DNA from: DASVWH01 sp036389715
Lineage (GTDB): Bacteria > Acidobacteriota > Blastocatellia > Pyrinomonadales > Pyrinomonadaceae
Direction: 5' to 3'
DNA length: 6,989 nt
Assembly: GCA_036389715.1 (NCBI GenBank)
Contig: DASVWH010000015.1
Location: 1-6,989 of the forward strand
Below the pieces are notes generated by a model that saw only the letters and a program-made list of their open reading frames with translations, had not been told where the DNA came from and made no database searches. The translations under genes were made by a program, and so were the position numbers. Below, piece by piece: positions 1 to 5,472 of the stretch; position 1 is the first letter of the stretch; each line of letters begins with the position of its first letter.

Positions 1-2142
1 CCGACTTTCTACGTCACAACACCCATCTACTACGCCAACAGCCTGCCGCATCTGGGCAGCCTCTACCCGACCATCGTGGCCGATTGCATGCGGCGTCATT
101 ATCGCCAGCGCGGCTTCGAGACCTACTTCCTGACCGGGACGGACGAGCACGGCGTCAATATCCAGCGGCTGGCCGAGCGCAAGGGCCAGACGCCCAAGGA
201 ATATACGGACCAGATCGCGGCGCAATTCAAGCGCACCTTCGGCGAGTTCGGCCTGGACACGGAGCACGGCGGCTACGACATCTTCATGCGTACCACGGAG
301 CCCTTTCATTACAGGGGCGTGAGCGAACTCTGGCGGCGCGTTGCCGCCACGCAGACGCCGAAAGGACGTGCGGCCATCTACAAGGGCCATTATGAGGGAT
401 GGTTCTGCGCGTCCTGCGCCGCCTATAAATCCGAGGAGGAGTACGCGAAGGCGGAGCGTCCGGGCGACCCGCCCATCTGTCTCGAACACTTGAAGCCGCT
501 CGACCATGTTTCCGAGGAGAGCTACTTCTTTCGCCTCTCGGACTATGCGGAAACGCTGCTCGCGCTCTACGATTCGCGCCCCGATTTCATCAGGCCCGAG
601 ACGCGGCGCAACGAGGTCACCAGCTTCGTCCGCGGCGGCCTCCAGGACCTGTCCATCAGTCGCCAGAAATCCTCCGTCAGCTGGGCTATCCCTGTGCCCG
701 ATGATCCTTCGCACTCCATCTACGTCTGGTTCGACGCGCTGACCAACTACATCACGGCCATCGGCTTCGGCAACGAGGAGCGCGAGCGCGAGGCTGGCTT
801 TGAGAAGTTCTGGCCCGCGGTCCATCTGGTCGGCAAAGACATCCTGCGTTTTCATGCCGTCTACTGGCCCGCGTTTCTGCTGGCCGCAGGACTCGAACCC
901 GCCCGGACCGTCTTCGCGCATGGCATGTGGCTCGACCCGACGGGCCGCCGGATGTCCAAGAGCCTCGGCAATGCGATTGACCTCGGTATCCTGCGCCGCC
1001 ATTTCACGAACGACGCTGTGCGCTACTACTGCCTGCGCGAGATGGTCTTCGGGCAGGACGGCAAGTTCGGCTACGAGAGCGTCGTTGACCGCGCCAATAG
1101 CGACCTCGCCAGCGGGCTCGGTAATCTTTCGAGCCGCACGCTGACGATGATTCAGAAATACAACGCGGGCCTAGTGCCTGCGCCCGAGATGAGCGAAGAG
1201 CGGTATTTGCTGGCCAAGCGCGCCGGGGTTGACCCTGACCCGCTGTCGCTGGCTTCGAGCCTGGAACACGCGCGCGACCAGTTCATACGCCATTTTGAGG
1301 ACTACGCCTTCAGCCGTGCGCTCGAAGCCGTCTGGGCCATTATCGCGCGCGTGGATAAGATGATCTCCGACGCCAAGCCCTGGGAGTTGGCCAGGCAGGA
1401 GGAGCAAAAGCAGACGCTCGGCGTGGTGCTCTACAGGTCCGCGGAGACGTTGCGCTGGCTGAGCGTCCTGCTCTACCCGGTGATGCCGGAAGCCTCGCGG
1501 CAGATTTATCAACAGCTCGGATTGGCGGGCGACCCGGCGGCAATCAATCCGGCCGAGCTCGAATGGGGAACATTAAAAGAGGGGACGATAATCGGCGCAA
1601 TCAAGCCGGTCTTCCCCCGCATAAACAAGGCGAAAACGATGGCTGAAATCGAACAGGAATCCGAACCGAAGGGCACACACGCGACCGAGGCCGACGCGGT
1701 CCCTGGCGGCGCGAATAATGCCGAGACCAAGCCCGCCGCACCGCCCATGCAGGGCGCGACCGAGGCCGACGCCGTCGCCAGCGGGCAGACTGAGGCCCAG
1801 GCCGAAGCCTCCTTCATCGAGATCGGTGATTTTGCGAAGATTGACCTGCGCGTCGGAGAGATTCTGACGGCCGAGCGTGTGCCGAAATCCGACAAGCTGC
1901 TGCGCTTCACCATAGACCTCGGCGAGGCTCAGCCGCGGCAGGTGCTGGCGGGCATCGCCGAGCATTACGAGCCGGAGAAGATGGTCGGCCGGAAGGTCGT
2001 CGTCGTCGCCAATCTCAAGCCGCGCAAGCTCCGCGGCTTCGAGTCGCAGGGAATGATTCTGGCCGCATCGGTCGGGGACGAGGGCAGGCCGGTCGTCGCC
2101 ACCTTTACCGAAGACGTGCCCAACGGCGCGCGGCTCAAGTGA
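1..2142 (+). CDS. metG: Methionyl-tRNA synthetase (5' end cut by window edge)
   Basis: Class Ia aminoacyl-tRNA synthetase that charges tRNA-Met with methionine in the cytoplasm. Frame 1 is open from base 1 to the TGA at 2140, giving 713 residues. Family resemblance at the very start (PTFYVTTPIYYAN) suggests only a few N-terminal residues are missing. Numbering from the first visible codon: HIGH-like motif HLGS at 17-20, TGTDEHG at 45-51, a zinc knuckle C136-x2-C139-x20-C160-x2-H163 as in the Thermus-type enzyme, and the KMSKS loop as RMSKS at 317-321. The helical anticodon-binding domain follows, with the KPW motif at 459-461. A low-complexity A/E/G/T linker spans about 545-604, then an EMAPII/Trbp111-like tRNA-binding domain at 605-713 (FAKIDLRVGEIL, LKPRKLRGFESQGMILAA). 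The fourth HIGH residue is Ser rather than His, which is unusual. The next gene, tatD, starts 27 bases after the stop and is probably cotranscribed. Confidence 0.97.
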   Translation, partial: PTFYVTTPIYYANSLPHLGSLYPTIVADCMRRHYRQRGFETYFLTGTDEHGVNIQRLAERKGQTPKEYTDQIAAQFKRTFGEFGLDTEHGGYDIFMRTTEPFHYRGVSELWRRVAATQTPKGRAAIYKGHYEGWFCASCAAYKSEEEYAKAERPGDPPICLEHLKPLDHVSEESYFFRLSDYAETLLALYDSRPDFIRPETRRNEVTSFVRGGLQDLSISRQKSSVSWAIPVPDDPSHSIYVWFDALTNYITAIGFGNEEREREAGFEKFWPAVHLVGKDILRFHAVYWPAFLLAAGLEPARTVFAHGMWLDPTGRRMSKSLGNAIDLGILRRHFTNDAVRYYCLREMVFGQDGKFGYESVVDRANSDLASGLGNLSSRTLTMIQKYNAGLVPAPEMSEERYLLAKRAGVDPDPLSLASSLEHARDQFIRHFEDYAFSRALEAVWAIIARVDKMISDAKPWELARQEEQKQTLGVVLYRSAETLRWLSVLLYPVMPEASRQIYQQLGLAGDPAAINPAELEWGTLKEGTIIGAIKPVFPRINKAKTMAEIEQESEPKGTHATEADAVPGGANNAETKPAAPPMQGATEADAVASGQTEAQAEASFIEIGDFAKIDLRVGEILTAERVPKSDKLLRFTIDLGEAQPRQVLAGIAEHYEPEKMVGRKVVVVANLKPRKLRGFESQGMILAASVGDEGRPVVATFTEDVPNGARLK
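1681..1772 (+). repeat. In-frame 17-base direct repeat in the MetG linker
   Basis: The 17-mer GCGACCGAGGCCGACGC occurs at 1681-1697 and again at 1756-1772, exactly 75 bases (25 codons) apart and in the same frame. Both copies encode ATEADA, followed by V in each case. They lie in the flexible linker between the anticodon-binding domain and the C-terminal tRNA-binding domain. The likeliest reading is a small internal duplication in a low-constraint linker. Confidence 0.7.
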
Positions 2143-2169
2143 GAGCACTCGCCGTCAGAGCGGCAATTC

Positions 2170-3015
2170 ATGTACGTAGATTCCCACGCGCATATTGACG
2201 GCGAAGAGTACGACGCGGACCGCACGGAGGTGGTCCGGCGAGCGCGCGATGCGGGCGTGTGCGCGATTCTCAACGTCGGGACCGGAGACCCGCACAGCGG
2301 CACTCTCGAACGCGCCGTCGCAGTCGCAGAGCAGCACGAGGGCGTCTACGCGGCCGTCGGCGTGCATCCGCACGATGCCAGCCTCTTTGACGAAGAGGCC
2401 GAGCGCCGCATCAAGAGCCTCGTCGCCGGGAGCCCGCGCGTCATCGCCTGGGGCGAGATCGGACTGGATTATCACTACGACCACTCGCCCAGGGAAGTGC
2501 AGCGCGAGGTCTTCGCCAGGCAGTTGCGCCTGGCGCGCGCGGCCGCGCTCCCCGTCATCATCCATTCACGCGAGGCCGATGCCGAGACGCTGGAAATCCT
2601 GCGCGCGGAATTGAAGGATGCCGAACGCCCCGGCGTGATGCACTGTTTCGGAGGCGGCCCGGAACTCTTGCGCGGCGTGTTGGAGCTGGGCCTGATGGTC
2701 TCGTTCGCGGGCAACGTGACCTTCAAAAAGGCCGAGAGCCTGCGCGAGGCGGCGCTTGATGTTCCGCTCGAACGGCTGCTGGTCGAGACGGACTGTCCCT
2801 TCCTGACGCCCGTCCCTTTTCGCGGCAAGCGCAACGAGCCTGCGCGCGTCGTCGAGGTGGCGCGCTTCGTTGCCGGGCTGCGCGGGATGGAAACCGAAGA
2901 GCTTGGGCAATTGACGGCGGACAACTTTGCGCGCTTCTTCGGGCTTGAGCTTTCCGCCCTTGAGCCGCAACAGGGCCCCGCCGGTACTTCCGCCCGCGTG
3001 CGGAAAAACCTTTGA
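2170..3015 (+). CDS. tatD: TatD family metal-dependent hydrolase (DNase / D-aminoacyl-tRNA deacylase family)
   Basis: TIM-barrel amidohydrolase-fold protein of 281 residues. Characterised family members are 3'-5' DNA exonucleases, and some have been reported as D-aminoacyl-tRNA deacylases. All expected metal ligands are visible: H6 and H8 in DSHAHID, E96 in GEIGLDYHYD, H132 in VIIHSRE, H158 in GVMHCFGG, and D208 in LVETDCPFLTP, followed by the usual P-rich loop and RGKRNEPA. The protein runs about 15-20 residues past the normal family end (from roughly ALEPQQGPAG), a short, probably disordered basic tail. The ATG at 2170 gives the canonical MYVDSHAHID start; the 27-base gap after metG has no strong Shine-Dalgarno sequence. 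The metG-tatD neighbourhood is conserved in many bacteria, including Bacillus subtilis metS-yabD, which supports the assignment. Which family activity applies here cannot be told from sequence. Confidence 0.95.
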   Translation: MYVDSHAHIDGEEYDADRTEVVRRARDAGVCAILNVGTGDPHSGTLERAVAVAEQHEGVYAAVGVHPHDASLFDEEAERRIKSLVAGSPRVIAWGEIGLDYHYDHSPREVQREVFARQLRLARAAALPVIIHSREADAETLEILRAELKDAERPGVMHCFGGGPELLRGVLELGLMVSFAGNVTFKKAESLREAALDVPLERLLVETDCPFLTPVPFRGKRNEPARVVEVARFVAGLRGMETEELGQLTADNFARFFGLELSALEPQQGPAGTSARVRKNL

Positions 3016-3022
3016 GAGAACT

Positions 3023-3051
3023 TTCACTATCCTGATATTTGGTGCTATGCT
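3023..3051 (+). promoter_or_regulatory. Candidate sigma-70 type promoter upstream of yajQ
   Basis: TTCACT (3023-3028, 4 of 6 to TTGACA), a 17-base spacer, then TATGCT (3046-3051, 4 of 6 to TATAAT). The -10 is preceded by TG at 3043-3044, forming an extended -10 element (TGCTATGCT). It begins 8 bases after the tatD stop, in a local AT-richer patch of an otherwise GC-rich window. Predicted transcription start is near 3058, leaving a leader of about 110 bases before yajQ. This is a pattern match only. Confidence 0.5.
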
Positions 3052-3168
3052 CACGGCGTGCGAGAGGCTGGCGGCGGCCGTTTTCGGTGAGCGCATCTCT
3101 GGCCCTCGATAATTACTCGCAGAACGGAGCGATGCTTCAGCGCAGTTGAAATCAAACGATAAACCGCA

Positions 3169-3666
3169 ATGGCTCAGCAAAATTCATTCGACATCGTCTC
3201 AAAAGTAGATCGCGCCGAAATTACCAACGCCATCAACCAGACCTCCAAAGAGATCAGCCAGCGGTTCGATTTCAAGGGCAGCGCGGCGGCCGTCGTGCTC
3301 GAAGAAAAAGAGCTGGTCCTGACCGCCGAGGATGAGACGCGCCTGCGCAACATGAACGACATCCTCCAGCAGAAGCTGGTGCGCCGCAGCGTGCCGCTCA
3401 AAGCCCTGAGCTACGGCCGGATAGAGCCCGCCGCGGGCGGCACTGTCCGCCAGCACGTCGAGCTTCAGCAGGGCATCCCGCAGGAAAAGGCCAAGGAGAT
3501 CGTCAAGTTCATCAAGGATAGCAAGGCCAAGGTGCAGGCCGCGATTCAGGGCGACACTGTGCGCGTGACGGGCAAGGACCGTGATACCTTGCAGGACATC
3601 ATCGGTCGGCTCAAAGCTAAAGATTTTGGCATAGACATGCAGTTCACCAACTATCGCACGAACTGA
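3169..3666 (+). CDS. yajQ: YajQ family nucleotide-binding protein
   Basis: Soluble 165-residue protein of the YajQ family, made of two ferredoxin-like alpha/beta domains. Members bind nucleotides; the Xanthomonas homologue was reported as a cyclic di-GMP effector acting with a transcription factor, so a signalling role is possible but unproven here. Diagnostic segments are present: NSFDIVSKVD near the start, FDFKGS at about 34-39, a long charged helix (QEKAKEIVKFIKDSKAKVQA), RVTGKDRDTLQ, and the family-typical end FGIDMQFTNYR. The length matches the usual 160-165 residues, so the gene is complete. The ATG at 3169 gives the normal N-terminus (MAQQNSFDIVSKV), though no clear Shine-Dalgarno site precedes it. 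The gene is flanked by a promoter candidate upstream and a 7-base-unit inverted repeat downstream, so it may be its own transcription unit. Confidence 0.96.
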   Translation: MAQQNSFDIVSKVDRAEITNAINQTSKEISQRFDFKGSAAAVVLEEKELVLTAEDETRLRNMNDILQQKLVRRSVPLKALSYGRIEPAAGGTVRQHVELQQGIPQEKAKEIVKFIKDSKAKVQAAIQGDTVRVTGKDRDTLQDIIGRLKAKDFGIDMQFTNYRTN

Positions 3667-3672
3667 AATCAG

Positions 3673-3748
3673 CCGGGCGGCCAGCCGTGAGCAGTCAGCA
3701 GCCTGGAAAATTCGGCTCACTGCTGACCGCCCGCCGCCCGCCGCTTAC
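3673..3748. repeat. Imperfect inverted repeat built from 7-base units
   Basis: Arms 3674-3691 and 3716-3733 are complementary at 16 of 18 positions (mismatches at 3681/3726 and 3686/3721), with a 24-base loop. The right side reads as five consecutive heptamers from 3714 to 3748: GGCTCAC, TGCTGAC, CGCCCGC, CGCCCGC, CGCTTAC. The left side reads in the opposite sense as CCGGGCG, GCCAGCC, GTGAGCA, GTCAGCA (3673-3700). An alternative 8-base pairing exists (3694-3701 with 3720-3727), as expected when a heptamer array slips by one unit. No T-run follows, so it is not a classical intrinsic terminator. The transcript could still form a strong hairpin between yajQ and the prenyl synthase. Confidence 0.75.
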
Positions 3749-3756
3749 TAAACAAT

Positions 3757-4776
3757 ATGCATACCTCCGGTCATCTTGCCGAAGTCGAAGACCCGCAGCT
3801 CCTGGCGCGGCGCATCTTCAGCCTGATCGCCTCCGAGCTGGCGCTGGTCGAAGTCGAGTTTGAGCGGCAGGCGCACTCCAATATTCAAGTCATCGCTTAT
3901 CTCGGCGATTACCTGCGCGCTTCTGGCGGCAAGCGCGTGCGCCCCGCTTTGACGCTGCTCTCTAATTACGCGGTCGGCGGCGATGCGGCTGGCGAGAATT
4001 CCATTCGGATGGCGACCGTGATGGAATTTCTACACACGGCCACGCTCGTCCATGACGATATTATTGACAACGCGGAGATGCGCCGCAATCGTCCTTCGAT
4101 CAATTCACGCTTCGGAAACCAGACCGCCGTCCTGATGGGCGACTGGCTCTACATGTCCGCCTTTGAGACCAGCCTGGCCGAGCGTTCTCTGCCGATTCTG
4201 GACATACTGACCGCGGCCACGCGCAAGATGACGGAGGGCGAGCTGCTGCAACTGACGCTGCTCGGGCGCACGGACATCACCGAAGAGCAGTACCTGGACA
4301 TCCTGCGGCGCAAGACGGCGTACCTCTTTAGCGCCTGCTGCGAGATCGGCGCGATCATGGGCGGCGCGGACGATGAGCGGCGGCAGGCCCTGAAGGAATA
4401 CGGCATGCGCCTGGGCACGGCCTTCCAGCTCGTTGACGACATCCTGGATTTCACGGCTTCCGAAGAGACGCTCGGGAAGGCCGCGGGCGTAGACCTCCTC
4501 GAAGGGAAGCTGACGTTGCCGCTCATCTACCTGATGGAAAGCGACCCTTCCGCGCGCAAGACCTTGCAGGCCGTGATGCTCGACGGCGGCTACGAGCGTC
4601 ACGCGCGGGCAGAGCTGCTCGACGCGGTGGAGCGCTCCGGCTCGCTCGACAGGGCACGCGAGCGCGCGGCCGAGTATGCAGAGGCGGCTCGCGCGGCAAT
4701 CGCCGTCCTGCCCTCATCCGATTATTGCGACGCCCTGCACGCCATCGCCACTTTCATCATCGAGCGCGACCGTTAG
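3757..4776 (+). CDS. Long-chain trans-polyprenyl diphosphate synthase (IspB/HepT type)
   Basis: All-helical isoprenyl diphosphate synthase of 339 residues. It condenses isopentenyl diphosphate units onto an allylic primer, most likely making the side chain of a respiratory quinone (menaquinone in an acidobacterium). Visible motifs: GGKRVRP at 57-63 (diphosphate binding), first aspartate-rich motif DDIID at 100-104 in LVHDDIIDNAEMRRNRP, KTAYLF in the middle, and second aspartate-rich motif DDILD at 227-231 in FQLVDDILDF, followed by GKAAGVDLLEGKLTLPLI. The residues four and five before the first motif are Thr and Ala rather than bulky aromatics, which in this family suggests a long product. 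Exact chain length is not predictable. The ATG at 3757 fits the usual N-terminal length; no Shine-Dalgarno site is visible. The gene is flanked by heptamer-rich gaps on both sides. Confidence 0.94.
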   Translation: MHTSGHLAEVEDPQLLARRIFSLIASELALVEVEFERQAHSNIQVIAYLGDYLRASGGKRVRPALTLLSNYAVGGDAAGENSIRMATVMEFLHTATLVHDDIIDNAEMRRNRPSINSRFGNQTAVLMGDWLYMSAFETSLAERSLPILDILTAATRKMTEGELLQLTLLGRTDITEEQYLDILRRKTAYLFSACCEIGAIMGGADDERRQALKEYGMRLGTAFQLVDDILDFTASEETLGKAAGVDLLEGKLTLPLIYLMESDPSARKTLQAVMLDGGYERHARAELLDAVERSGSLDRARERAAEYAEAARAAIAVLPSSDYCDALHAIATFIIERDR

Positions 4777-4786
4777 AAAGATTTCT

Positions 4787-4814
4787 GTTTCCCGTTTGCC
4801 GTTTACGGTTTAGT
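4787..4814. repeat. Four degenerate tandem 7-base units
   Basis: Four contiguous heptamers, GTTTCCC, GTTTGCC, GTTTACG and GTTTAGT, fill 4787-4814, each starting GTTT. The preceding seven bases (GATTTCT, 4780-4786) look like a decayed fifth unit. On the other strand they read NGNAAAC, which fits the same loose pattern (NGNNNRC) as the heptamers at 3714-3748. The array lies ten bases after the prenyl synthase stop and about 64 bases before the next start codon. No function can be assigned from sequence. Confidence 0.7.
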
Positions 4815-4866
4815 ATTGCGGTCTGGAAGTTCAGGTGCGGAAGCGAGAGTTGGCCGTCAGCACATC

Positions 4867-4871
4867 GAGGG
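4867..4871 (+). promoter_or_regulatory. Shine-Dalgarno site fixing the start of the HARE-HTH gene
   Basis: GAGGG lies seven bases before the ATG at 4879. It decides the start: the frame is open further upstream to a TTG at 4816, but that would begin beside the heptamer array, have no ribosome binding site and add a 21-residue leader with no recognisable features. This is the only well-formed, well-spaced Shine-Dalgarno sequence among the six starts visible here. Confidence 0.7.
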
Positions 4872-4878
4872 TTTTCAC

Positions 4879-5454
4879 ATGCCGAACGAGAATCTGATTT
4901 CGACGCTCGAACAGAGCCTGCGGCAGACGCGAGCGACGCGCAACCGGATTGCCGCCCGCCTCGCCGAGCTGGAGTCCGAGGCCGATACGCTGCGCGCCGA
5001 GCTTGCCGAGATGGACACGCTGACCAGCCAGACCGAAGCGGCCATCTTTCGCCTGCTCTCTTCCGTCCTCAGCTCTAGCACCGCGCCGAGCACTACTCCC
5101 TCCGATGCCGAGCTGGAAGTGGCGATGCAGCAGGATGCCTCTAAAAGCAGCTTTACGCCGCGCACCGTTATCCCGCGTCATCACATCCCGCCGGTGCGCG
5201 CCGAAGTCGAAGTGACGAGCGATAGATTCCTCGACCGGACCATCCCGCAGGCGACGACCATGCTGCTGCGTGAAGCGAGCGGCCCCTTGCACGTCAATGA
5301 AATCTATAACCGGCTGCTCGAAGGCGGCTTTAATTTCACAGGGCATAATCCCACTATCAGCATCGCCGTCTCGCTCAATCGCAACGGGCGCTTTCGCAAG
5401 GTCGCGCCGGGGACATTTGATCTGGTGATGCGCGATGCCTCGCAGGCCTCCTAA
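4879..5454 (+). CDS. Coiled-coil plus HARE-HTH-like winged-helix protein
   Basis: Predicted soluble protein of 191 residues; I do not recognise a named gene. Residues about 6-60 form a probable coiled coil with hydrophobics at 3/4 spacing (I24, L28, L31, A35, L38, L42, M45) and many E/R. A Ser/Thr/Pro-rich linker spans about 61-115. Residues about 117-185 resemble the HARE-HTH winged-helix fold (HB1, ASXL, restriction-endonuclease HTH): TIPQATTMLLREASGPLHVNEIYNRLLEGGF is the helical part (121-151), then NPTISIAVSLNRNGRFRKV and the wing GTFDLV. In known proteins this domain is attached to nucleases, RNA polymerase delta subunit or chromatin proteins and is thought to bind DNA or proteins. Here it stands alone with a likely dimerising coiled coil, which suggests a transcription or nucleoid-associated factor. 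The next gene starts 18 bases after the stop, so the two are probably cotranscribed. Domain call is from pattern recognition only. Confidence 0.8.
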   Translation: MPNENLISTLEQSLRQTRATRNRIAARLAELESEADTLRAELAEMDTLTSQTEAAIFRLLSSVLSSSTAPSTTPSDAELEVAMQQDASKSSFTPRTVIPRHHIPPVRAEVEVTSDRFLDRTIPQATTMLLREASGPLHVNEIYNRLLEGGFNFTGHNPTISIAVSLNRNGRFRKVAPGTFDLVMRDASQAS

Positions 5455-5472
5455 GGAATCCACTTAATCAAG

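Noticed and set aside
1573..2148. Open frame on the - strand (191 codons) opposite the MetG C-terminus
   Set aside because: It lies wholly over the conserved tRNA-binding domain of MetG and has no recognisable features; a codon-bias shadow.
2927..3112. Small + strand frame spanning the tatD end and the following gap (61 codons, or 21 from the ATG at 3047)
   Set aside because: Overlaps the tatD 3' end in another frame, has no ribosome binding site, and its short internal start sits inside the promoter -10 element.
3673..3748. Intrinsic transcription terminator after yajQ
   Set aside because: The stem is strong but is followed by GC-rich heptamers, not a T-run, so it is listed as a repeat instead.
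3723..3751. Promoter CTGACC / TACTAA upstream of the prenyl synthase
   Set aside because: The -10 matches only 3 of 6, and the predicted transcript would begin at the start codon; more likely chance within the repeat.
4788..4816. Promoter TTTCCC / TAGTAT upstream of the HARE-HTH gene
   Set aside because: The -35 matches only 3 of 6 and the -10 only 4 of 6, and both fall within the GTTT heptamer array, which explains the T-rich look.
4816..4878. TTG start that would extend the HARE-HTH protein by 21 residues
   Set aside because: No ribosome binding site and it borders the heptamer array; the ATG at 4879 has GAGGG at ideal spacing.
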